DNA of 64,000 nt from an uncultured Bacilli bacterium (GTDB lineage: Bacteria > Bacillota_I > Bacilli_A > RF39 > UBA660): NCBI GenBank assembly GCA_934098375.1, contig CAKOOC010000002.1:1-64000 (forward strand), read 5' to 3'. Numbering within the stretch: the first letter of the stretch is position 1; every line of letters begins with the position of its first letter. The notes beneath the pieces were generated by a model. It was given only the letters and a program-made list of their open reading frames with translations, did not search any database and had not been told where the DNA came from. The position numbers and the translations under genes were made by a program. Below are positions 7,701-16,321 of the stretch, one piece after another.

Positions 7701-9071
7701 TTATTTATTATTAAAAAAGTTTCTCCACGGATTTTTCTTTAAATAAGTTTTATAATTTTTAATTGTAATTTGATTAGGCTTTATTTTATCTAAATCTTTC
7801 CAAGAAATTGGCATAGAAATAGATGCTTTTTCTCTAAGTCTTAAAGAATAAGGTGCTACACTTGTGGCTCCTTTTTTATTTCTAAAATAATCAATAAATA
7901 TTTTGCCTTTTCTTTTTTCTTTTCTAATATTTAAAGTAAATAATTTGGGATTATTTTGCGCTAAAACTAGAGCAATATTCTTAGAAACATCTTCACATTT
8001 CTTCCAAGAAGGAAATTCAAAAGGAACAACAACATGATAACCCTTGCCACCACTAGTTTTTAAATAAGATAAAAGATTCAAATTATCCAAAATTATTTTA
8101 AGTTCCCTAACTCCTTTACGGATACTACTTATTGGCAAATTCTCATCTGGATCTAAATCAAACACCATTATATCTGGTTTATTAATGCTATTTACTTTAG
8201 CACCCCACATATGAAATTCATAACTGTTCATTTGCACTTCTTCAAGAATTCCTTTATAGTTTTTTATGTAATAATAATCATAAATTTCTTTATCACACTT
8301 AATTTTTTTAATACCTAAATTTTTAGAATCGGTATTAAAATGCTTCATAAAAAATCTGTTGCCATCCAAACCTTCGGGAGCCCTTACAACACTAATTAAT
8401 CTATTTTCTAAATAAGGCATCATTTTTTTCTTTACATCATAATAATACTTAATTACATCTGCTTTTGTAATTTTCTCTTTCGGAAAAATAATCTTATCAC
8501 CATTTGTAATATTTAAATCATTTATTGAAAACATTTCTGTTTTCGCTATTTCTGCCATGCTTTTTCCTGTTTTAATACTAGTTTTAAACTGACTAATTCC
8601 CGCCTTGTTCTTCGACGTCTCATCATTTTCTTTTATTAAAAGCCAGTTATCATCTTTAAATTTAACCAAAGTCCACGCCCCAATTATTCTTTCTCCTTTA
8701 AAGTTAACTTTAATTATGCCATCATTAAAACTACCACTAATAACTTTATAATAGCCACTATCCCAAAGCATAACTGTTCCAGCACCATATTCTCCCTTTG
8801 GAATAATTCCTTCAAATAAGCCATAATTAATCGGATGATCTTCCACATTGACTGCCAGCCTTTTATCCTTAGGATTATAAGATGGTCCTTTTGGTATCGC
8901 AAAACTTACATACACGCCGTCATGTTCTAGCCTCAAATCATAATGATCCTTTCTTGCTAAATGATGCTGAATAACAAACCGTAAGCTTTTTGTGCCTTTA
9001 ATTTTTTTACCATAAGGTTCTTTTGTTTTTGTAAAATTTCTTTTTTTATTATAATCCTTTAAACTACTCAT
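7701..9071 (-). CDS. ligD: LigD-like 3'-phosphoesterase + NHEJ polymerase
   Basis: A 456-residue bifunctional end-processing enzyme for bacterial non-homologous end joining. Residues of about 1-160 form the 3'-phosphoesterase domain, with the HYDLRLEHDG core (His, Asp, Arg, Glu metal site) and GLFEGIIPKGEYGAGTVMLW. From about residue 195 comes the primase-type polymerase domain. It has VFDLDPDE (metal-binding Asp pair), TSGGKGYHVVVP (catalytic His) and a late KKGATSVAPYSLRLR. There is no ligase domain: the ligase is the separate upstream gene, with which this one overlaps by 8 bases. In Mycobacterium and Pseudomonas all three activities are one LigD chain, in a different order. This is the last gene of the ku operon. 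Confidence 0.9.
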   Translation of the reverse strand: MSSLKDYNKKRNFTKTKEPYGKKIKGTKSLRFVIQHHLARKDHYDLRLEHDGVYVSFAIPKGPSYNPKDKRLAVNVEDHPINYGLFEGIIPKGEYGAGTVMLWDSGYYKVISGSFNDGIIKVNFKGERIIGAWTLVKFKDDNWLLIKENDETSKNKAGISQFKTSIKTGKSMAEIAKTEMFSINDLNITNGDKIIFPKEKITKADVIKYYYDVKKKMMPYLENRLISVVRAPEGLDGNRFFMKHFNTDSKNLGIKKIKCDKEIYDYYYIKNYKGILEEVQMNSYEFHMWGAKVNSINKPDIMVFDLDPDENLPISSIRKGVRELKIILDNLNLLSYLKTSGGKGYHVVVPFEFPSWKKCEDVSKNIALVLAQNNPKLFTLNIRKEKRKGKIFIDYFRNKKGATSVAPYSLRLREKASISMPISWKDLDKIKPNQITIKNYKTYLKKNPWRNFFNNK

Positions 9072-9963
9072 AATTAATATCCTTCACACCTTTAAAAACG
9101 GGATGCCTTAAATGACCATTTTTTGTTTTCTCCAAATACTCTATAAAACATATTATCCTAGGTTTAATAAATATTGCTTCCTCTTCAAAATCTGCCAAAT
9201 AATTTTTAACTCTTTTTTCCTTTAATAAAACTTTAGATATCATCTGCTTTTTCCCAACAATAACTTTTCCTGCATAAATATATTTTTTATTATCGTAAGT
9301 TACTAATATTAAAGAAAGAACATTTTCCTTTTCTATATAACCACCAATATAATATTCATCCCTTTGAATATTTTTAATTTTTATAAACTCACTAGTTCTT
9401 TCATTTATGTAGTACTTGCCATCTTTTCTTTTGGCAACGATTCCCTCTAATCCTTCTTTTTTTACAAATTTAAAAAGTTTAATCCCTTCTTTTTCAACTG
9501 CTTTTGATTTTACAAAAACTTCTGTATTCTTAAACTTATTTAAAACCTTTTTCCTCTTTAATAAATCAAGCGAAGTCAAATCAGTTCCATCATAAAAAAG
9601 AACATCAAACACCATAAATACCGCCGGATTACTATTCATTTCCTCTTTAATCTTATTTATATTTTTTAAGTGCACGCGTTTTTGTACATTCTTAAAAGAA
9701 GGCTTTCCATCTTCTAAACAAATTATTTCTCCATCAAATATAGTTTTTTTATCACAGCCATCTTTTATTTTTTGAAGTTCCGGAAACAGCATGGTTAAAT
9801 CATTTCTATTACGGCTTTCTATATAAACTTCTCTATCATCCGCAAAAATTAAGGCTCTAATGCCATCATACTTAAGTTCAAATAAATACTCATCTGAATC
9901 AAAAGGCTTAAACTCTTCATTAAGAAGCATGGGTGTAAAATTTCTCTTATTCCACAAATTCAT
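9064..9963 (-). CDS. ATP-dependent DNA ligase (stand-alone LigD ligase domain)
   Basis: A 299-residue ATP-dependent ligase. The adenylation motif is ELKYDGIRA with Lys30 as nucleotidyl acceptor. Later motifs are DGEIICLEDG, VFDVLFYDGTDL and GLEGIVAKRKDGKY, followed by FIKIKN, and an OB-fold C-terminal part ending in RHPVFKGVK. It would seal the ends held by Ku after processing by the phosphoesterase/polymerase. The start codon shares a base with the ku stop and its end overlaps the next gene, so ku-ligase-polymerase is one translationally coupled operon. It is distinct from the NAD-dependent replicative ligase at 45211. Confidence 0.9.
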   Translation of the reverse strand: MNLWNKRNFTPMLLNEEFKPFDSDEYLFELKYDGIRALIFADDREVYIESRNRNDLTMLFPELQKIKDGCDKKTIFDGEIICLEDGKPSFKNVQKRVHLKNINKIKEEMNSNPAVFMVFDVLFYDGTDLTSLDLLKRKKVLNKFKNTEVFVKSKAVEKEGIKLFKFVKKEGLEGIVAKRKDGKYYINERTSEFIKIKNIQRDEYYIGGYIEKENVLSLILVTYDNKKYIYAGKVIVGKKQMISKVLLKEKRVKNYLADFEEEAIFIKPRIICFIEYLEKTKNGHLRHPVFKGVKDINYE

Positions 9964-10709
9964 TACTTATCTTTTAAACTCTTTTCTAAAGCTTCCATCA
10001 AATCATTAATACGCTTTTTCTTATTCTTTTTATTACCTTTAACTTGCTTTCCTTCAATTTTATCATTAATCGCTTTTTTAATATTATCCTGATATTCATC
10101 TTTGTATTTTTGTGGTTCAAACTTTCCTTTTAAAGATTCAATAATTTTAAGTGCTAAATTAAGTTCTTTTTCATCGACCTTATAACTTGCATCATCTAAA
10201 GGCATGTTAACTTCTTCTTCAAAATAAAGGGTAGTCATAATAATTTCATTATTCATGTATCTTAAAACACAATAATAAAATTTGCTACTAATAACAGTTT
10301 TGGCAATCGCCACTAATTTACTTTTTTTAAGTGCTTCACAAAATAAATGATAAGCTTTTCCTTTTCCTTCAATATTAATAACATAACTCTTTTCAAAATA
10401 TGCTGGATCAATTTCCTTTAATGGCACAAATGATATAATTTCCATTTCTTTTTCATTTTCTGGTCTAAGCTTATTAAGTTCTTCTTTAGAAAAAACCACA
10501 TACTTACTAGGTTCGTATTCATAACCTTTAATAATGTCTTTTTCCTTTATATTACTTTTACAATGCGGACAATATTTCACATAAGAAATTCTATGCATAC
10601 ATTTTGTATGAAGTTGATTAAAAGATGTATCATTATTTTTTATTACTGGATTCATTACAACCGGAATATTTACTAATGCAAATGAAATATTACTATGGAT
10701 ATTAGCCAT
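9963..10709 (-). CDS. ku: Ku DNA end-binding protein
   Basis: A 248-residue bacterial Ku homolog, which forms a ring on double-strand ends and recruits the ligase. Family marks are the start ANIHSNISFALVNIPV, FNQLHTKCMHRISYVKYCPHC, and IIKGYEYEPSKYVVFSKEEL. SYVINIEGKGKAYHLFCEAL and MNNEIIMTTLYFEEEV follow. The tail is strongly basic (KQVKGNKKNKKKR), as in other bacterial Ku proteins whose tails bind DNA or LigD. AGGTGG precedes the ATG. It leads the minus-strand NHEJ operon and is divergent from the NERD gene, with only 92 bases between them. Confidence 0.93.
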   Translation of the reverse strand: MANIHSNISFALVNIPVVMNPVIKNNDTSFNQLHTKCMHRISYVKYCPHCKSNIKEKDIIKGYEYEPSKYVVFSKEELNKLRPENEKEMEIISFVPLKEIDPAYFEKSYVINIEGKGKAYHLFCEALKKSKLVAIAKTVISSKFYYCVLRYMNNEIIMTTLYFEEEVNMPLDDASYKVDEKELNLALKIIESLKGKFEPQKYKDEYQDNIKKAINDKIEGKQVKGNKKNKKKRINDLMEALEKSLKDK

Positions 10710-10761
10710 AAAACCACCTAATATTAGTATTTCCTTTAAGTAAGAAATTATGTGCTATATA

Positions 10762-10770
10762 TGCTATAAT
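10762..10770 (+). promoter_or_regulatory. Extended -10 promoter (TGCTATAAT) of the NERD gene
   Basis: TGCTATAAT lies 31 bases before the GTG at 10802. The same 92-base gap must hold the opposite promoter of ku, so the two transcription units share a compact divergent control region. Confidence 0.55.
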
Positions 10771-10801
10771 TAAAATATAAAAAAAGAGGGAGTGAGTAAC
10801 A

Positions 10802-11755
10802 GTGGAATTATTTAAAAAATTTACCGAAACAATCTTTTTAAAAGAAAATAGTAATTTAGAAAATCAAATATTAGACTTGCAGAAATTATTAGAAAAAAAT
10901 CCTCAAGGTGAAAAGGCTAAAAAGGATTTAAAACTTCTTGAATATGGTTTACAAGGCGAAAAAGATATTATTTTCGAATTAAAGCATGCTAATATTGGGA
11001 TGTATGTCTTACATGATATCAATATAAAATATGAAGATATGACCGCTCAAATAGATTATGTTATAGTAACTAAAGGCTACATTTATTTAGTAGAATGTAA
11101 AAATCTTTATGGCAATATAACCGTAAATAGTGAAGGCCAATTTCAAAGAGAATATGAACTTAATGGAAAGAAATACAAAGAGGCCATCTATTCTCCTTAT
11201 ACTCAGGCCATGCGACATATCGATGTTTTAAAGAAAATTTGGCTTGCAACTAACTCAAAATTTAAAACGTTTTTCCTTTCCAATAATTTTGATAGATGGT
11301 ATCAGCCATTAGTTGTCCTTGCCAATGACAAATCTATCTTAAATATTAAATATGCACCTCAAAAATTAAAAGAAAAAATTATTCGGGTTGATGAACTTGT
11401 AAATCACATAAAAAAAGATATATCTAAAATGGATAGTTCATATTACACTAGTCAAAAAAGAATGTTAGAAATGGCAAGTGGTTTCTTAAAGTTAAATGAA
11501 ACTTTTGAAAATGAAAATAAAGAAATAGAAGTTAATAAAGAAGAAATTGAAGAAAAATTAAAATCTTTTAGAAAAGAAAAGGCGAAAACAATGAATGTAC
11601 CAGCTTATTATATTTTTACTGATGAAGAAATGCGAAAAATCATTGAATTAATGCCTAGCACTCCTGATGAACTAGCAAATGCTAAGATTTTACCTAACGT
11701 TAAAATGAATCTTCATGGCAGCGAAATTATAGAAATTATAAATAACAGAAAGTAA
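10802..11755 (+). CDS. NERD-domain (nuclease-related) protein
   Basis: A 317-residue protein. A helical N-terminus precedes a NERD domain at about residues 55-170: GLQGEKDIIFELK, VLHDINIKYEDMTAQIDYVIV and YIYLVECKNLYGNI. The latter two supply the Asp and the E-x-K of the restriction-like nuclease fold. The C-terminal part is charged and helical, with a coiled-coil stretch near residues 225-260. NERD proteins are predicted DNA-acting nucleases; activity has not been shown for most. The start is GTG after GAGGGAG. Its position divergent from ku suggests, but does not prove, a role in DNA repair. Confidence 0.75.
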   Translation: MELFKKFTETIFLKENSNLENQILDLQKLLEKNPQGEKAKKDLKLLEYGLQGEKDIIFELKHANIGMYVLHDINIKYEDMTAQIDYVIVTKGYIYLVECKNLYGNITVNSEGQFQREYELNGKKYKEAIYSPYTQAMRHIDVLKKIWLATNSKFKTFFLSNNFDRWYQPLVVLANDKSILNIKYAPQKLKEKIIRVDELVNHIKKDISKMDSSYYTSQKRMLEMASGFLKLNETFENENKEIEVNKEEIEEKLKSFRKEKAKTMNVPAYYIFTDEEMRKIIELMPSTPDELANAKILPNVKMNLHGSEIIEIINNRK

Positions 11756-11813
11756 AATATTATAATGAAAAAAACAATTAAGACTTATAATACCATTTTA
11801 AGAAAGGATTATT

Positions 11814-12593
11814 ATGAAATATAATGATTTACTAATTGCCCAAAAAAACTCTTTAATTACTAAAGAAGCTCTAATAAAAAGATATGAAGTTGATAAAGTT
11901 TTAGAAAATGTTGTAATTGCGCCTTTTTGGCCACATACAATGTTTGCGACTCAAAAAGTCAAAATCGAAAAGGTCGGAAAAAATATTTATAACATTTATG
12001 GTGATGATTTTTCTTTATCATTTATTGAATTAAAAAGTATTGGTGCTCCTTATACTATGGAATACGCTTTATCTTTGGGAATAACCAAATGTCAAAATGT
12101 TATTTTTGTAGGCTCTGCTAGTTCTCTAAATAGTGACATAAACATCGGTGACATATGCACTCCTACATGCTCAATTTGTGGTGATGGCGCCTCTCGTTAT
12201 TTAAATAAAAATTTGGAAGATGAATTTGGAAAAAGTGAATATCCTAATAGAGATTTTTATAATAAATTAAAACAAATAATAATAGAAAATAAAAAATATG
12301 CTAACTATCACGAAGTAAAAAATATAAGTGTTGATACTATATTTGCTCAGTATAACCATCTTTCTTATTTTAATAATTTAAATATCGATACTTTAGAGAT
12401 GGAATGTGCGGCATTTTTTAAAGCCTGTGAACTAATAAACCTTAACTATGCCGCCATATTTTGCATTTCTGATAGTACCATTAAAGGTAAGACTCTTTAC
12501 AACAACCGCACTTCAAAAGATCGTGAATATCGCCACAAAGTAAGAGATGAAATAATAACTGATATCATTATTAAAACGTTTAAAAACAAATAA
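11814..12593 (+). CDS. Nucleoside phosphorylase family protein
   Basis: A 259-residue member of the PNP/UDP phosphorylase superfamily. Visible marks are the phosphate/ribose region IELKSIGAPYTMEYALSLG, the core NVIFVGSASSLNSDINIGDIC, and the MEMECAAF-like segment DTLEMECAAFFKACE that binds ribose and base. A late Asp lies in FCISDSTI. It should phosphorolyse or hydrolyse a nucleoside; the base specificity cannot be read. Several Cys residues in TPTCSICGDGASRY are unusual for the active loop. AAAGGA precedes the ATG. No neighbour points to the substrate. Confidence 0.75.
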   Translation: MKYNDLLIAQKNSLITKEALIKRYEVDKVLENVVIAPFWPHTMFATQKVKIEKVGKNIYNIYGDDFSLSFIELKSIGAPYTMEYALSLGITKCQNVIFVGSASSLNSDINIGDICTPTCSICGDGASRYLNKNLEDEFGKSEYPNRDFYNKLKQIIIENKKYANYHEVKNISVDTIFAQYNHLSYFNNLNIDTLEMECAAFFKACELINLNYAAIFCISDSTIKGKTLYNNRTSKDREYRHKVRDEIITDIIIKTFKNK

Positions 12594-12650
12594 ATTTAGT
12601 GATTATAGATTTTATCAGGAAAATTTGTTAAAATCATATTAGGTGGTACC

Positions 12651-13743
12651 ATGGATATATCTGAATTAAAAAATAATTTTAATGCATTAAATGAAAAACT
12701 AACTACAATTGGGAGGTCACTTTGACTTTGACGAAAAGCAAAAGCAAATTGCATCTTTAGAGCAAAAACTTCATGACGAAACCATCTGGTCTGATATTAC
12801 CAAAGCAAATGAAATAAACCTTGAACTAACCACAATAAAAAGAAGTGTAGAAAATTATGAAAGCTTAAAAAACAAACTAGATGGCATCAAAGATATTTTA
12901 TCTATCTTAACCGATAATGATAATAACGAGTTAGACGAATTAAAAGCCCTTTATGATGAATTGAAAAAAGCCATTGATGAACTAGAAATCGAAACCTTTT
13001 TCACTGACAAATATGATGCTTTATCATGTTTCTTAGAAATTCATCCTGGTGCTGGTGGCACGGAAAGCTGTGACTGGTCATCAATGCTTCTTCGTATGTA
13101 CCAAATGTTTTGCGATAAAAATGGTTATCATTATGATGAACTAGATTATCAAAAAGGTGAAGAAGCTGGCATTAAAAGCGTAACTTTAAAAATCACTGGG
13201 CCTTATGCTTATGGTTTCTTTAAAGGAGAACAAGGAGTTCATCGCTTAGTTCGTATAAGTCCTTTTGATTCTAATAAAAGAAGGCACACATCCTTTGCTG
13301 CTGTTTCAATAATTCCTGAAATCACTTATTCTGATAAAATCACTATTAAGCCCGAAGACATCAGAGTAGACGTATATCGCTCAAGTGGTAAAGGTGGCCA
13401 AGGAGTTAACACCACTGATTCAGCGGTTCGCATTACCCATCTAGCTACCGGTATTGTTGTAACTTGTCAAAACGAAAGAAGTCAAATAAAAAATAAAGCC
13501 ACTGCCATGAGTGTCCTAACCAGTAAATTAGAAAAACTTCTAGAGGAAAATAATTTAGAAAGCATTGATAAACTTAAAAATCATAGTAATATAGAATTTG
13601 GTAGTCAAATTAGAAACTATACATTAGAGCCTTATAAACTAGTTAAAGATGTAAGAACAAATTATGAAACTTCCAATGCCGATGCCGTATTAAATGGTGA
13701 CATCAAAGGTTTTATGGAAGCCTATTTAAAACTAAAAAAATAA
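12651..13743 (+). CDS. prfB: Peptide chain release factor 2, with programmed +1 frameshift
   Basis: Terminates translation at UGA and UAA. Zero frame runs 12651-12725 (24 codons, ending in CTT TGA); the rest is read in +1 from GAC at 12724, giving about 363 residues, normal for RF2. The +1 part has SPF (RISPFDSNKRRHTSF), the tripeptide that reads UGA. It also has GGQ in SSGKGGQGVNTTDSAVRITH, which triggers peptide release. The gene is intact despite the internal stop; calling it from the first ATG of the long frame would lose the N-terminus. AGGTGG precedes ATG 12651 and YitT follows after 21 bases. Its presence shows UGA is a stop in this organism. Confidence 0.95.
12711..12726 (+). promoter_or_regulatory. 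prfB programmed +1 frameshift site
   Basis: The in-frame Shine-Dalgarno-like GGGAGG is followed by TCA and then CTT TGA C. This is the classic RF2 autoregulatory site: when RF2 is scarce, ribosomes pausing at UGA slip forward one base on CUU. The 3-base spacing matches the E. coli site. Confidence 0.95.
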
Positions 13744-13764
13744 AAGTATAAAAAGAGGTAAAAA

Positions 13765-14616
13765 ATGAAAAGATATTTTAATATTGTTATCGGAAGTTTG
13801 CTTATAGCTTTAGGATTTAATATATTTTTTGCTCCTACTGATTTAATCTGTAATGGCATAAATGGAGCTGCTTTATTATTTAACTATATAACTAGTTACA
13901 ATCCGGCTTTATTTATATTAATTGTAAACTTAGGATTAATTTTAATTTCCTTAATAGTTGAAGGCAAAAAGAAAACATTAAAATATCTCCTTCCTAGTCT
14001 TTTAATTCCTATATTTATTCTTTTAACACAAAAAATAACCAGCCTTATCACTTTTGAAAACTTAGAAACTATATTGCTTACCATCAGTGGGTCCGCTATT
14101 ATCGGTTATGGTTCAAGTTTAATATATAAAGAAGGCCTAAGTGCTAGTAGCATTGATATACTTCAAGATATTTTTAATAGTACCAGAATTTATAAAGATA
14201 AATCATTTTCTTATGCTTTTGAAGTTATAATTGTTTTACTAACTTCATTTATAATTAGTATTGAAAGTGCTGTTTACTCCGCTATTGCGATCATAATTAT
14301 TATTTATATGTCTACTAAATCTAAAATTGGAATCAGTACCAGCAAAACCTTTTATATAATTACCGAAAAACCTGATGAAATAAAAGATTATTTAATAAAT
14401 GAACTTGAATGCGATTATACAGAAATAAATGTTAAAGGTGGCTTTTCTAATCAGAAAAACAAAATTATCATGACAGTTATTGATACCAAAGATTATTATC
14501 GCTTAAAAGAAGGCGTTACCATAATTGATCCCCATGCATTCATATCTATAATAGATAATTATGAAGCCATCAATAAAAACTTATCCTTAGACAAAAAACT
14601 AAACAAAGATACCTAA
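13765..14616 (+). CDS. YitT family membrane protein
   Basis: A 283-residue protein with about five to six N-terminal membrane segments, including FNIVIGSLLIALGFNIFFAP, FILIVNLGLILISLI and LLTISGSAIIGYGSSLIY. The cytosolic C-terminal domain (about residues 195-275) is DUF2179: KTFYIITEKPDEIKDYL, CDYTEINVKGGFSNQKNKIIMTVI and HAFISIIDNYEA. The YitT family is widespread in Bacilli and often described as a possible transporter; no substrate is established. RBS GAGGT; spacing to prfB is short. Confidence 0.85.
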   Translation: MKRYFNIVIGSLLIALGFNIFFAPTDLICNGINGAALLFNYITSYNPALFILIVNLGLILISLIVEGKKKTLKYLLPSLLIPIFILLTQKITSLITFENLETILLTISGSAIIGYGSSLIYKEGLSASSIDILQDIFNSTRIYKDKSFSYAFEVIIVLLTSFIISIESAVYSAIAIIIIIYMSTKSKIGISTSKTFYIITEKPDEIKDYLINELECDYTEINVKGGFSNQKNKIIMTVIDTKDYYRLKEGVTIIDPHAFISIIDNYEAINKNLSLDKKLNKDT

Positions 14617-14644
14617 AAAATATCTTTTTTTCATATATTTAAAT

Positions 14645-15301
14645 ATGAAGAAAATTGTGTTTATAATTCTTATATTATTATTTATAATTTTATCAATATT
14701 TAAAGTTAATGCCGGAAGTTTAAACTTTCCTTTATTAGGCAAAACCTTTTATATAGACCCTGGTCATGGTTCCAAAGACAAAGGAACCTCCCATAATAAT
14801 GCTGATGAAAAAACTTTAAATTTAGATATTAGTAAAGTTTTAAAACAAGAATTAGAAAATATGGGAGCATCTGTTTTTTTAACTAGAGATGGTGATTATG
14901 ATTTAAGTAAACCTAATGCTTTATATCGTAAGAAAAGTGATTTTGATAGTCGCATCGCCCTTATTAATAACTCTAAAGCTGATATGTATTTATCTATTCA
15001 TCAAAATTACTATAAAAATGCTAAATACTCTGGGCCGCAAGTATTTTATTCGAAAGTAGTAAATGAAAATATCAAAATTGCATCGTCCATTCAAGAGAGT
15101 TTAAACAAATATACCAAAAACGATCGTGAAATAAAAAAAGTCCCTAAAACCTATATGTACGATAAATTAAATGTCCCCGGAGTACTCATTGAGTGTGGTT
15201 TTATTTCTAATCCTGAAGAATTAAAAAAACTAAAAAATGAAAAATATCAAAAAGAGTTATCCCAAAGTATTATCACGGGAATAATTAATTATTATAAGTA
15301 A
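14645..15301 (+). CDS. N-acetylmuramoyl-L-alanine amidase (CwlD-like)
   Basis: A 218-residue exported amidase_3 enzyme that cuts the bond between muramic acid and the stem peptide. An N-terminal hydrophobic segment (IVFIILILLFIILSIF) anchors or exports it. Zinc ligands are His in FYIDPGHGSKD, Glu in DEKTLNLDISK and His in LSIHQNYY. The catalytic Glu is in GVLIECGFISNPEEL. There is no extra cell-wall-binding domain, as in CwlD. No clear ribosome-binding site precedes the ATG; a weak AGATA/TATCT hairpin with a T-run lies just upstream, at the end of the YitT gene. It shows that this organism keeps a peptidoglycan wall. Confidence 0.88.
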   Translation: MKKIVFIILILLFIILSIFKVNAGSLNFPLLGKTFYIDPGHGSKDKGTSHNNADEKTLNLDISKVLKQELENMGASVFLTRDGDYDLSKPNALYRKKSDFDSRIALINNSKADMYLSIHQNYYKNAKYSGPQVFYSKVVNENIKIASSIQESLNKYTKNDREIKKVPKTYMYDKLNVPGVLIECGFISNPEELKKLKNEKYQKELSQSIITGIINYYK

Positions 15302-15354
15302 CATTTTCATATTATTTTCATAAAATACCGCTATAATTTAACTGCAACTTGTGA

Positions 15355-15360
15355 TATAAT
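15355..15360 (+). promoter_or_regulatory. -10 box (TATAAT) of the Abi-like gene
   Basis: TATAAT with TGTGA just upstream lies 20 bases before the ATG at 15381; AGGTGG is the ribosome-binding site. Confidence 0.5.
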
Positions 15361-15380
15361 TTTAAAATAGGTGGAAGCGT

Positions 15381-16310
15381 ATGAGAGCAAAGGTATTTAG
15401 AACAATTGAAGAGCAAATTGAAATTCTCCAAAATAAAGGCTTGATAATTGATGATTTTGATTTTGCTAAAGACATTCTTATTCGTGAAAACTACTTTTTT
15501 ATAAGTGGCTATAGACATTTATTTTTAAAAAGTGAAAATGATCGAATGTTTATTCCAAATACTAACTTTAGAGAGCTGCATGCTTTATTTAATTTTGATA
15601 GACAAATTAGAAATATTTTGTTTAAAAATCTTTTAATTGTCGAAAATAATATGAAAAGCATTTTTTCATACCAGTTATCTAAAAATTACGGTTATCGAGA
15701 AAAAGATTATTTAAAGCCGTCAAACTTTACTCATGATCCCGAAAAACAAGGACAGGTACATGATTTGCTTCATAAAATGAAAAGACAAATTAGAGTAAAT
15801 GGCAAGCAGCACTCAGCAACTTCTCACTATTTATATAATTATGGTTATATCCCCTTATGGGTTGTAGTAAAAGTATTATCATTTGGTATCGTAAGCGAGC
15901 TTTATATGATTATGAAAAAAGAAGATGAAAAAGAAATCGCTGAAGTATATAATATCGAACCTGATACACTAATTACCTATTTACCAATTTTAGCAAATTA
16001 TCGTAATTTATGTGCCCATGAAGATATATTATATGATCATCATAATCAAAAACCAATTAATGACACAAAATATCATGCTTACTTAGATATTCCTGTTTGT
16101 GACGGAGAATACATTTATGGCAAAGATGATGTTTTTGCCTTACTAATTATTTTAAAACAGTTATTGAGAGATGATGAATTTAGATTATTAGTAAGTGAAT
16201 TAAGTTATGAAGTTGATGTTCTTGCGGGTAAACTAAATGTAATCTCAATTAATAAAGTTTTAGATACAATGGGTTTTCCTACTAATTTTAAAGAATTAGT
16301 AGATTGTTAG
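15381..16310 (+). CDS. Abi-family protein (AbiD/AbiF-like, HEPN)
   Basis: A 309-residue protein of the Abi_2 family associated with abortive phage infection. The N-terminus has the family pattern of an initial regulatory helix followed by ILIRENYFFISGYRHLF. The middle has ALFNFDRQIRNILFKNLLIVENNMKS, and the core has YGYIPLWVVVKVLSFG. The HEPN-type RNase motif R-x4-H is in NYRNLCAHED (about residues 210-219). Relatives are believed to cleave RNA during infection. No antitoxin or partner is apparent: both neighbours are housekeeping genes. The htrA start lies 12 bases after the stop, so it may be carried on the same transcript as htrA, which is odd for a toxin-like gene. Confidence 0.85.
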   Translation: MRAKVFRTIEEQIEILQNKGLIIDDFDFAKDILIRENYFFISGYRHLFLKSENDRMFIPNTNFRELHALFNFDRQIRNILFKNLLIVENNMKSIFSYQLSKNYGYREKDYLKPSNFTHDPEKQGQVHDLLHKMKRQIRVNGKQHSATSHYLYNYGYIPLWVVVKVLSFGIVSELYMIMKKEDEKEIAEVYNIEPDTLITYLPILANYRNLCAHEDILYDHHNQKPINDTKYHAYLDIPVCDGEYIYGKDDVFALLIILKQLLRDDEFRLLVSELSYEVDVLAGKLNVISINKVLDTMGFPTNFKELVDC

Positions 16311-16321
16311 AAGGGACAAAA

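Noticed and set aside
12709..12723. prfB starting at TTG 12709 as a short RF2
   Set aside because: The 24-codon zero frame, slip site and normal RF2 length show a programmed frameshift.
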